Source: an uncultured Clostridia bacterium (lineage in GTDB: Bacteria > Bacillota > Clostridia > Oscillospirales > Oscillospiraceae). Taken from it: a stretch of DNA of 11,430 nucleotides. The position numbers and the translations under genes were made by a program. The notes beneath the pieces are model-generated. The model had not been told where the DNA came from, did not search any database, and saw nothing but the letters and a program-made list of their open reading frames with translations. Below are positions 1 to 6,974 of the stretch, in pieces; position 1 is the stretch's first letter; each line of letters starts with the position of its first letter. The stretch lies in assembly GCA_946187475.1 (NCBI GenBank), contig CAMHRJ010000044.1, positions 1 to 11,430 on the forward strand. The letters run 5' to 3'.

Positions 1-1277
1 CCAACCGCTGCCTGGGTTGCAAGAAGCCGCGCTGCCGGGAGGGCTGCCCGATCCATACCAACATCCCCGAGGTCATCCGGCTGCTAAAAGACGGAAAGCT
101 CAACGACGCCGGGTGGATGCTCTTTGAAAACAATCCGCTCACCACGGTGTGCAGCATCGTCTGCGACCACGAGCACCAATGCGAGGGACACTGCGTGCGC
201 GGCATCAAGGATACGCCGGTGCATTTTTCGGTTATTGAGAATTACATTTCCACGACCTACGCCCACCAGATGGTCAAGGGTCCTGCGCCCTCGAACGGGC
301 GCAGGGTGGCCATCATCGGGGCCGGGCCTTCCGGACTTACTATTGCGGTGATCCTGGCCCGCTACGGCTATCAGGTCACGATCTTTGACAGCAAAGACAA
401 AATCGGCGGCGTCATGCGCTACGGCATCCCGGACTTCCGGCTGCCCGACGCGGTGCTGGATGATTTTGCCTACCGTCACCTGGAGCTCAAAGGGATCCGC
501 TTCCGCCCCAACACCACCATCGGCGGCGCGATCAATCTGGACGACCTGTTCCGCGACGGCTATCAGAGCATTTTTGTCGGCGCCGGACTCTGGCGGCCGA
601 AAACGCTGCATATCAAGGGCGAGACGCTTGGGCACGTTGCCTTTGCCATCAATTATCTGGCATCTCCCTCGGCCTTCCGCTTGGGGGAACAGGTGATCGT
701 GATCGGCTCGGGCAACTCCGCCATGGACTGCGCCCGCACGGCAATCCGCCAGGGGGCGCGCAACGTCACCGTATTCAATCGCCGTGACAAAATCGCGGCC
801 AGCCAGTATGAATCCAGCTATGCCAGGCTCGAGGGTGTGGAGTTCGTGATGATGAAGAGCCCTGTTGAGATCCGCGACGACGGCGTTGTCTTCGCAGACA
901 ACGAATTTGATGAGGAAGGAAAGCTCCGCGCCGTCCCCGGCTCGGAAAAGCTCTACCCCTGCACCGGCGTCATTGTAGCGGTCAGTCAGGAATTGGGAAG
1001 CAACATCATCAACACCACCAAAGGGCTTGAACGGGGACGCAGCGGCATCATCGCCGTGGATGAGGACGGTCACACCTCCCGTCCCGGCGTATTCGCGGCG
1101 GGCGATATCGCCCACGGCGCCCGCACAGTCGTCGAGGCGGTAGCCACCGGCAAGCGCGTGGCGGAGAGCATGCACGCCTATATGCAATCTCTGCCCTTGG
1201 CGCAGACGAGCGATTATCCCAATGTACCGACTGCCGAAACCATCAGCGCCTCCGCCCAGGCGGAGCAACTGCTGTGA
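1..1277 (+). CDS. GltD-like NAD(P)H-dependent FAD/4Fe-4S oxidoreductase (5' end missing)
   Basis: Reading frame 3 is open from the left edge, so the true start lies outside; 424 residues are visible and probably only a few dozen are missing. The visible N-terminus carries two cysteine clusters, C-x2-C-x4-C-x3-C-P (CLGCKKPRCREGCP, from base 9) and C-x3-C-x5-C-x3-C (CSIVC...CEGHC), the two-cluster Fe-S domain of the GltD/dihydropyrimidine dehydrogenase family. An FAD Rossmann motif (GAGPSG, about base 320) follows with the family signature GGVMRYGIPDFRLP, then an NAD(P)-binding motif (GSGNSAMD, about base 705) and a C-terminal FAD motif (GVFAAGDIAHG). The family moves electrons between NAD(P)H and a partner subunit, as in glutamate synthase small subunit, NfnB or PreT. 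No GltB or other partner is visible, so the physiological acceptor is unknown and I give no symbol. It ends in TGA, 1 nt from the convergent regulator's stop. Family call secure; exact role not. Confidence 0.9.
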   Translation, partial: NRCLGCKKPRCREGCPIHTNIPEVIRLLKDGKLNDAGWMLFENNPLTTVCSIVCDHEHQCEGHCVRGIKDTPVHFSVIENYISTTYAHQMVKGPAPSNGRRVAIIGAGPSGLTIAVILARYGYQVTIFDSKDKIGGVMRYGIPDFRLPDAVLDDFAYRHLELKGIRFRPNTTIGGAINLDDLFRDGYQSIFVGAGLWRPKTLHIKGETLGHVAFAINYLASPSAFRLGEQVIVIGSGNSAMDCARTAIRQGARNVTVFNRRDKIAASQYESSYARLEGVEFVMMKSPVEIRDDGVVFADNEFDEEGKLRAVPGSEKLYPCTGVIVAVSQELGSNIINTTKGLERGRSGIIAVDEDGHTSRPGVFAAGDIAHGARTVVEAVATGKRVAESMHAYMQSLPLAQTSDYPNVPTAETISASAQAEQLL

Positions 1278-1278
1278 G

Positions 1279-2490
1279 CTACTTGTAATTCTCCTTCCGG
1301 TACTCTTGTGGGAGCTGACCGGTAACTTCGCGGAAAACGCGGGCAAAGTGGCTCGGCGCGCAAAATTGCAGCCGCTCGGCGATCTCTTTGACGCTCAGAT
1401 CCGAGGTGGCGAGCAGGAGCTTGGCACGCTCGATGCGCGCGTACTTGATGTAATCCCGGATGTTGTCGCCGGTCTCCTCCTTGAATTTGCGGGAGAGATG
1501 GTATTCTGAGTAGCCCACCTCATGCGCCAGCGTTTCCAGGGTCAGTTCCTCATCCAGATGCGCCTCGATATAGGCCGCACAGCTCTGGATCTGCTGGGAG
1601 TACGCCGGGTTATAGCGCTGCCGGTGCACACGCCGGATGAAATCCTCATACATGGCGTGGTTGACGGTGCGCACGTCGGCGATGGTCCTGCACTCGGTCA
1701 GGCTTTGGATATAACTGTCGCCCACCGTGTAGGCGGTATCCGGTGTAAGGCCCCCTTCAATGGCCGCCCGGGTGCAGAGCGCGGTGAAGTTGCTGGAAGA
1801 CAGGATGGCGCGCTTCACGGGATCGCCTGTGGAGATCCCAACGCCGCTGGAAACCTGGCCGGCCTTTTCCATGGCGCTGCGATAGTTCATATCGCCGTCC
1901 CGGACCAGCTGCAGCAGCGCCTGCTCAGCCTGGTAGGTGCGATGGCGGTTGCGGCGCGGCGCGCGGGCTTTCCCTTTGCCCGGTTCTTCCTGATGCTGAA
2001 AGCGCAGGTCGCTGCGGCTGAGCTTTTCACCGGTAACGATGCAATGCAGCATGACGGCATACTGAAAAAACAGGATGGAAGAGACTGCGGGAATGCCCTG
2101 CATGGCCCGGACAAAAGCCGGACGCCAGTTCGGGTCGATATGATAGCGCCGGATCGCGTCGGTCAGCAGCTCGTTGCTGACCTCGTTGTGAAACACCGGG
2201 CCGATCACATGACACCAGAGCAGCTTGTCCTCCTCCCACTCGTACACGACGGCCCAGAGGATGCCCAGCGCCGCGCCGAGGATCAAAGGCGTGCGTTCGG
2301 CGGCGCCCTCATGGATCATATAGGACAGGCAGCCTGTGTGCTCAAAGATCCGGTGATAGACGTGCTCCGGGCAGTTCGATGCCGTCAGGGCGCCGTCGGC
2401 GGAGTAGCGCCAGGTGTACACCGTGGGGCTGCACAGCAGCGCATCCGCGAAAGAATCCGTTTTTCCGAAACTGAAAGTATGCTCATCCAT
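1279..2490 (-). CDS. AraC-family transcriptional regulator of the adjacent glycoside operon
   Basis: The protein is 403 residues. Residues about 305-403 form the AraC/XylS DNA-binding domain with two helix-turn-helix motifs, LTLETLAHEVGYSEYHLSRKF and LSVKEIAERLQFCAPSHFARVF. The N-terminal ~180 residues (patches such as LGAALGILWAVVYEWE and HVIGPVF) look like a globular sensor, but I cannot assign a named domain. The middle section (LCTRAAIEGGLTPDTAY to MYEDFIRRVHR) resembles a linker seen in many Clostridia AraC proteins. I chose ATG at 2490 because AGGAG (2505-2501 on this strand) stands 10 nt upstream; an upstream in-frame GTG at 2499 is only 1 nt from that Shine-Dalgarno. The gene is divergent from the GPH transporter and shares a 191-bp control region with it, so it most likely regulates that operon in response to a sugar; the ligand is unknown. 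Cytoplasmic: no signal peptide or membrane segment. Confidence 0.9.
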   Translation of the reverse strand: MDEHTFSFGKTDSFADALLCSPTVYTWRYSADGALTASNCPEHVYHRIFEHTGCLSYMIHEGAAERTPLILGAALGILWAVVYEWEEDKLLWCHVIGPVFHNEVSNELLTDAIRRYHIDPNWRPAFVRAMQGIPAVSSILFFQYAVMLHCIVTGEKLSRSDLRFQHQEEPGKGKARAPRRNRHRTYQAEQALLQLVRDGDMNYRSAMEKAGQVSSGVGISTGDPVKRAILSSSNFTALCTRAAIEGGLTPDTAYTVGDSYIQSLTECRTIADVRTVNHAMYEDFIRRVHRQRYNPAYSQQIQSCAAYIEAHLDEELTLETLAHEVGYSEYHLSRKFKEETGDNIRDYIKYARIERAKLLLATSDLSVKEIAERLQFCAPSHFARVFREVTGQLPQEYRKENYK

Positions 2491-2516
2491 AGTGGCCACG
2501 CTCCTTTATTATCCTC

Positions 2517-2544
2517 ATCATAACACAACTTTCTTGCGTTACAA
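2517..2544 (-). promoter_or_regulatory. Predicted sigma-A promoter of the AraC-family gene
   Basis: On the minus strand TTGTAA (2544-2539, 4/6 match to the -35 consensus) and TATGAT (2522-2517, 5/6 match to -10) are separated by 16 nt. A transcript would start near 2510, giving a leader of about 20 nt with AGGAG at 2505-2501. The -35 box lies between two TTGC half-sites (2534 and 2554), so the regulator could control its own gene. Based on consensus matching only. Confidence 0.5.
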
Positions 2545-2606
2545 GATACAAAATTGCTCTATTTGAAAATAAAGCAAAAATGTTGCTTGTTCCGCAATAA
2601 AATTGC
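2534..2606. promoter_or_regulatory. Operator cluster: TTGC/GCAA half-sites with two 20-bp-spaced palindromes
   Basis: Six TTGC/GCAA tetramers are visible: TTGC at 2534 and 2554, GCAA at 2574, TTGC at 2583, GCAA at 2594 and TTGC at 2603. The last four form two GCAA-N5-TTGC palindromes centred at 2580 (arms AAGCAA/TTGCTT, 2572-2588) and 2600 (arms GCAAT/ATTGC, 2594-2606), exactly 20 bp apart. The sites at 2534, 2554, 2574 and 2594 are all spaced 20 bp, about two helical turns. The downstream palindrome ends one base before the operon's -35 box, placing the centres near -43 and -63, a classic activator geometry. The divergent AraC protein is the obvious candidate binder, but AraC proteins more often use direct repeats, so another dimeric regulator remains possible. 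Confidence 0.6.
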
Positions 2607-2636
2607 TTTACATAGCAGTCTCCGCTTCGATATAGT
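2607..2636 (+). promoter_or_regulatory. Predicted sigma-A promoter of the symporter-glycosidase operon
   Basis: TTTACA (2607-2612) and TATAGT (2631-2636) are separated by 18 nt, with transcription expected near 2643. The leader would be about 39 nt, ending in AAGGAGG (2668-2674), 7 nt before the transporter ATG. The -35 hexamer directly follows the second palindrome of the operator cluster. No other convincing promoter lies in the gap, and gene spacing suggests this one serves all four downstream genes. Confidence 0.6.
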
Positions 2637-2681
2637 ATAGACAGCAGAAAACATTCAGCAATTTTTTAAGGAGGCAATGCT

Positions 2682-4478
2682 ATGAGCACAGCGGTAAAAA
2701 CAAAGCGCGGCCTGCTTGGCAATGCGTTTCGGAGCGACAGATGGAACTCCCGCATTAGCACGGCCAATGTGACGCCCAAGGAAATGTGGCTGGGCTATGT
2801 GATCGGCCCCTACGGGATGCTGGTCGTACAGTCCATCGTCAACAGCTATTACAACCAGTACATGACGGACGTGCTCGGCTTCACGGCGGAGCGGGCGATG
2901 TGGATGGCCAGCTTTATGGTCCTCTTCCCGCTGCTCTCGAAGCTGTTCGACGCGGTGACCAACATTGTCATGTCCAAGATCATCGACTCCACGGTCTGCC
3001 GGCAGGGTAAGGTCCGGCCCTGGCTGATCATGTCCATTCCGCTGGTGGTGCTCAGCGTGGTGCTGCTGTTCTGGATGCCCTTCTCCGGCCCCAGAGCTCA
3101 GGCCGCATGGGTCTGCTTCTCCTATGTGCTCTACTACTGCGTGTCTTTCACCATGTGGAACATGTCCAAGGAGCTGACGCCCGCTCTCTCCACCCGCAAT
3201 GTCCAGCAGCGCAAGAACCTGGCCACCGCCGCTGAGATCACCCGCAATGTAGGCACCGGCATCGTCTCCATTCTCTTCCCGATGATCCTCTCCGGCGTCT
3301 GCGCCGCCATGAACGGCAACGACGCCCAGGGTTATCTGCTCACCATGAGCCTGATGAGCTGCATCGCGATCCCCCTCACCTTCATCCAGTACTTCTTCAC
3401 CCGTGAGCGCGTCACCGAGGAACGCCGCGGTGAGGTCGGTCTGACCGACGAGGCCGCCCGCGTGGAAGCGGAACACACTCTGGTCAAGCCCGAAGCTACT
3501 CTCACGGAGCAGCTCAAGGTCTGCATCAGAGACAAATACTGGATCATCTTTGTCCTGACGGTTTTTGCCTTCAACATCCTCAGCAATATGCGCAACATTT
3601 CCCTGATCTATTACTGCGGCTGGGTCGTCCGCGGCAACCAGTACGGCGCACGGGCCGCCATCCAGGCCACCTTCCAGATGATCGCCCTGTCCCCGATGGG
3701 GCCCGGCATCGCGCTGGTGCTGCCCATGGTCAAGAAGCTGGGCCGCACCAAGACCATCTGGATGGGCTCCGTCCTTACCGTGATCGGTTCTGTGTTTGCC
3801 TACGCCATGGCGGGCAACCGTATGTACATCATGATCGGCACCGCGCTGGCCGCCATCGGCAACATCGCCTTCTCCTACCTCATCATGTCCTACATGGGTG
3901 ACGTGATCGACCATGTGGAATGGAAATCCGGCACCCGCTGCGACGGACTCACCGGCGGCTTTGTCTCCGCCGCGATGATGTTTGCCGTGGGTATCGCCCA
4001 GGGTCTGTTCAACCTGGGTCTGATGCTCACCAAATACGCCCAGCCCACCGAGATCGGCCTGTCTGTCGAGGGCGTGAAGCTTTATGCGGACCAGCCCGCG
4101 GCCGCCACCGGATGGATCAACTTTGCGTACCAGGGAACTTATATCGTGATGGGCGTCATGATCTTCCTCGTGTTCAAGTTCCTGTTCGATCTGGAAAAGA
4201 AGATGCCGCAGGTCTCCACCGAGCTGCAGGATCGCCGCGTGGCCGAGTATGCTGCCCACGGTATGGAGTACCTGCCGCCCGCCGAGCTGGAGCGCCGCGA
4301 GATAGAGGCCCAGAAGGCCGAGACCGAGGCCAACCGCATCGCGGACCTGAAGGCCAGATGCGAGAAGCAGGGTCTGGACTTTGAGGCGGAAAACCAGAAA
4401 TACCTGGATAAACTGGCTGCCAAGCAGGCAAAGGCGGAAGCCAAAGCCGCGAGGAAAGCTGCAAAAGCGAAGAAATAA
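2682..4478 (+). CDS. GPH-family (MelB-like) sugar:cation symporter with coiled-coil C-terminal tail
   Basis: A 598-residue MFS membrane protein of the glycoside-pentoside-hexuronide:cation symporter type. Family marks are YYNQYMTDVLGF (57-67 region), D90 in KLFDAVTN, RQGKVRPWL (107-115) and DVIDHVEWKSGTRCDG in the second half. Hydrophobic segments fall in two groups, about 37-240 and 285-505, joined by a charged cytoplasmic loop (241-280). GPH proteins import oligosaccharides or glycosides with H+ or Na+. The protein is longer than the usual 450-500 residues because of a roughly 95-residue tail (505-598) rich in Glu, Lys and Ala, predicted helical or coiled-coil, ending in an Ala/Lys run. AAGGAGG, 7 nt before the ATG, fixes the start. 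It is the first gene of the operon, so it probably brings in the substrate for the three downstream glycosidases. Exact sugar unknown. Confidence 0.92.
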   Translation: MSTAVKTKRGLLGNAFRSDRWNSRISTANVTPKEMWLGYVIGPYGMLVVQSIVNSYYNQYMTDVLGFTAERAMWMASFMVLFPLLSKLFDAVTNIVMSKIIDSTVCRQGKVRPWLIMSIPLVVLSVVLLFWMPFSGPRAQAAWVCFSYVLYYCVSFTMWNMSKELTPALSTRNVQQRKNLATAAEITRNVGTGIVSILFPMILSGVCAAMNGNDAQGYLLTMSLMSCIAIPLTFIQYFFTRERVTEERRGEVGLTDEAARVEAEHTLVKPEATLTEQLKVCIRDKYWIIFVLTVFAFNILSNMRNISLIYYCGWVVRGNQYGARAAIQATFQMIALSPMGPGIALVLPMVKKLGRTKTIWMGSVLTVIGSVFAYAMAGNRMYIMIGTALAAIGNIAFSYLIMSYMGDVIDHVEWKSGTRCDGLTGGFVSAAMMFAVGIAQGLFNLGLMLTKYAQPTEIGLSVEGVKLYADQPAAATGWINFAYQGTYIVMGVMIFLVFKFLFDLEKKMPQVSTELQDRRVAEYAAHGMEYLPPAELERREIEAQKAETEANRIADLKARCEKQGLDFEAENQKYLDKLAAKQAKAEAKAARKAAKAKK

Positions 4479-4493
4479 GCTGTAAAATCTGCC

Positions 4494-4526
4494 AACGGGG
4501 CAGCGGCGTGCTGCCGCTGCCCCGTT
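4494..4526 (+). terminator. Strong intercistronic hairpin between symporter and GH2 gene
   Basis: A perfect 14-bp GC-rich stem (AACGGGGCAGCGGC, 4494-4507, pairing with 4513-4526) closes a 5-nt loop (GTGCT). Only two T residues follow the stem before CGG, so it lacks the U-run of an efficient intrinsic terminator. It starts 15 nt after the symporter stop and ends 11 nt before the GH2 Shine-Dalgarno (AAGGAG, 4538-4543). I read it as a partial terminator or a 3'-end stabiliser that sets symporter and enzyme mRNA levels apart, not a full operon boundary. Confidence 0.6.
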
Positions 4527-4550
4527 TCGGCCTTTGCAAGGAGAGAAGCA

Positions 4551-6755
4551 ATGAGACACATCATCCACTTCAACGAAAACTGGACCTTCAACAAGCCCGG
4601 CGAGACCGCTGCTGCGGTGTCGCTGCCCCACACATGGAACAATGTGGACGGGCAAGATGGCGGCAACGACTACTGGCGCGGCACCGCCACCTACTCCAAG
4701 GCCTTTGCCAAACCGGAGCTGAGAGACGGCGAGCGCTGCTTTATCGAATTTGACGGCGCGGCCATGACGGCGGATGTGATCCTCAACGGCAGGCACCTGG
4801 CCCACCATGAGGGCGGTTATTCCACCTTCCGGGCCGATCTCACCGATGCGCTGGAGGAGAATAATCTGCTGGTCGTAACGGTGGACAACAGCGCCAATGA
4901 CCGGGTCTACCCCCAGATGGCGGACTTCACCTTTTACGGCGGCCTCTACCGGGACGTGAATCTGATCGTCGTCCCCGCCGAGCATTTTGCGCTTTTGAAG
5001 GACGGCACGCCCGGTATCAAGGTCACGCCGGAAGTGCGCCTGAAGGAGCGGGAGGCCTATGTGGCCGTGGAGACCTGGCCCCTCGGCGGCAATGAGGTCT
5101 GGCTGGAGATTGCGACAGAGCATGGGAAGGAATTTCGCAAGGTGGAGATCGGTAACGGACACACCTACACCAACATCATTCTGAAAAACGTCCATCTCTG
5201 GGACGGGCTGGACGATCCTTATCTCTATACGGTCACGGCAAAGCTCCTCAAAAACGGTGAAGTCGTGGACGAGATCTCCACCCGCTTCGGCTGCCGGGAG
5301 TTCCACATCGACCCGGAGAAGGGCTTCTTCCTCAACGGCCGCAGCTACCCGCTGCGGGGCGTGAGCCGTCACCAGGATCTCAAGGGCAAGGGCAACGCCC
5401 TGTCCTATAACGACCACGAGGCCGATATGGCCATCATCCGGGAGCTGGGCGCCAACACCCTGCGCCTGGCCCACTATCAGCACGCGCAGGATTTCTACGA
5501 CCTCTGCGACGAAAACGGCATCATCGTCTGGGCGGAGATCCCCTATATCTCCAAGCACATGACGAACGGCAAGCAGAACGCTCTGAATCAGATGCACGAG
5601 CTCATCACGCAGTGTTACAACCACCCATCCATCGTCTGCTGGGGGCTGAGCAACGAGATCACCGCCAGCGGCACGGTGACGAAGGAGCTGCTGCAGGATC
5701 ACCGGGACTTAAACGAGCTCTGCCACGAGCTGGATCCCACCCGCCCCACGGTCATGGCCCACGCCTTTATGCTGGAAAAGGACAGCCCGCTGATCCCGAT
5801 CGCGGACATTGCCAGCTATAATCTCTATTTCGGCTGGTATCTGGGAGAGCTTACGCAGAACGAGCAGTTCTTTGACGAATACCACGCCCTGTACCCGGAT
5901 CGCGTCATCGGCTTCTCGGAATACGGCGCGGACGCCAACACCGCTTTCCATTCCTCTCAGCCGGAGAAAGGCGACTACACCGAGGAATACCAGTGCGTAT
6001 ACCACGAGCACATTTTGAAGCTCATCGAGGAGCGGCCGTGGCTCTGGGCCACGCACGTCTGGAATCTCTTTGACTTCGCGGCTGACGGGCGCGACGAGGG
6101 CGGCAAGAAGGGCGAAAACCAGAAGGGTTTGGTGGAGTTTGACCATAAGATCAAAAAGGACGCCTTCTATCTCTACAAGGCCGCCTGGAGCAAAGAGCCC
6201 TTCGTGCATCTCTGCGGCAAGCGTTACAGCGACCGGGCGGAGGAGAAGACGCAGATCAAGGTCTACTCCAACCATGAGAGCGTAACCCTTACGGTAGACG
6301 GAAAAGAAGTTGAGACCAAAACCGGCAGCCGTGTGTTTACCTTTGAAATTCCCCTTACCGGCGAGCATCGGATCGAAGCCGTGAGCGGCGACTGCCGCGA
6401 CAGTATGACGCTCCGCCGCGTGAGCGAGCCCAATCCCGCCTATCTCTTCCGCAAGCAGGCGGTGATCAACTGGTTCGACGCGGCTGACTACGACCCGAGC
6501 TGCTACTCCATCAAGGACACCATGGGCGCCCTGTCGCAGAATCCGCAGACGGCGGCGATCCTGAGGCGTATGATGGAGCGCATGACGGCCTCGCGCGGAG
6601 ACGTGGCCAAGGCCGCGAACAACAACGCCAATCTCCAGAAGATGATGGCCGGACTGAGTTTGGAGAGCCTCATCAAGCAGGCGGGCGACAGCGTGCCCGG
6701 CGAGATGATCCGCAGCCTCAACGCCGCTTTGCAGAAGATCAAAAAGGAGAGCTGA
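4551..6755 (+). CDS. Glycoside hydrolase family 2 (beta-galactosidase-type) with C-terminal helical module
   Basis: A 734-residue retaining exo-glycosidase. It begins with the GH2 sugar-binding sandwich (LPHTWNN at 25-31; FYGGLYRDV at 128-136), then the immunoglobulin-like domain and the TIM barrel from about residue 255 (LRGVSRHQD, 268-276). The predicted acid/base is E369 in WGLSNE and the predicted nucleophile is E457 in GFSEYGAD; both are present. Residues about 560-625 form a further beta domain, and 651-734 an extra helical module resembling the N-terminus of the next protein. There is no signal peptide, so it should act in the cytosol on imported sugar. GH2 members release beta-linked galactose, glucuronate or mannose; the overall sequence favours a beta-galactosidase but does not prove it. 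AAGGAG lies 7 nt before the ATG. The stop is 3 nt before the GH43 start, implying translational coupling. Confidence 0.9.
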   Translation: MRHIIHFNENWTFNKPGETAAAVSLPHTWNNVDGQDGGNDYWRGTATYSKAFAKPELRDGERCFIEFDGAAMTADVILNGRHLAHHEGGYSTFRADLTDALEENNLLVVTVDNSANDRVYPQMADFTFYGGLYRDVNLIVVPAEHFALLKDGTPGIKVTPEVRLKEREAYVAVETWPLGGNEVWLEIATEHGKEFRKVEIGNGHTYTNIILKNVHLWDGLDDPYLYTVTAKLLKNGEVVDEISTRFGCREFHIDPEKGFFLNGRSYPLRGVSRHQDLKGKGNALSYNDHEADMAIIRELGANTLRLAHYQHAQDFYDLCDENGIIVWAEIPYISKHMTNGKQNALNQMHELITQCYNHPSIVCWGLSNEITASGTVTKELLQDHRDLNELCHELDPTRPTVMAHAFMLEKDSPLIPIADIASYNLYFGWYLGELTQNEQFFDEYHALYPDRVIGFSEYGADANTAFHSSQPEKGDYTEEYQCVYHEHILKLIEERPWLWATHVWNLFDFAADGRDEGGKKGENQKGLVEFDHKIKKDAFYLYKAAWSKEPFVHLCGKRYSDRAEEKTQIKVYSNHESVTLTVDGKEVETKTGSRVFTFEIPLTGEHRIEAVSGDCRDSMTLRRVSEPNPAYLFRKQAVINWFDAADYDPSCYSIKDTMGALSQNPQTAAILRRMMERMTASRGDVAKAANNNANLQKMMAGLSLESLIKQAGDSVPGEMIRSLNAALQKIKKES

Positions 6756-6974
6756 GCCATGATCTACAACGTCAGCATGAAGATCGCCCAGCTGCTGGAA
6801 AACGAGCAGGCGGTTCAGGTGTTCGACCGCTTTCTGCCCGGGATGCGGAAGATGGCCGAGGGAAATCCCCAGGCCGCATCCCTTTCCGTGGAGCAGCTGG
6901 TGCGCTATACCCGCAATCCCAAAGCAGATGAAGTGATCGCCGCGCTGGACGAGGCGCTGAACGCGCTGAACACT
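6501..6974 (+). other. Paired helical modules across the GH2/GH43 gene junction
   Basis: GH2 residues 651-734 and GH43 residues 1-72 look like diverged copies of one small helical module. Corresponding landmarks, by eye, are TMGALSQNPQ with IAQLLENEQA at the start, LSLESL with LSVEQL in the middle, and a closing amphipathic helix EMIRSLNAALQKI with EVIAALDEALNAL. The two copies face each other across a 3-nt intergenic gap. I do not recognise a named domain. The role is unknown; docking or oligomerisation of consecutive enzymes is my inference. Confidence 0.55.

Noticed and set aside
84..1346. Long minus-strand open frame over the oxidoreductase (420 codons)
   Set aside because: It is antisense to a gene with clear FAD, NAD(P) and Fe-S motifs, and its translation shows no recognisable domain.
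2491..2499. GTG start at 2499 for the AraC regulator
   Set aside because: Only 1 nt separates it from AGGAG; the ATG at 2490 has a workable 10-nt spacing.
1522..2523. Plus-strand open frame over the AraC regulator (333 codons)
   Set aside because: It is antisense to clear helix-turn-helix coding sequence and has no plausible Shine-Dalgarno.
2655..5702. A 1015-codon minus-strand open frame spanning the symporter, the hairpin and half of GH2
   Set aside because: It mirrors two well-supported plus-strand genes, its translation is rich in Gly/His/Val/Asp with no domain pattern, and it has no ribosome binding site. It is a product of GC-rich codon bias on the opposite strand.
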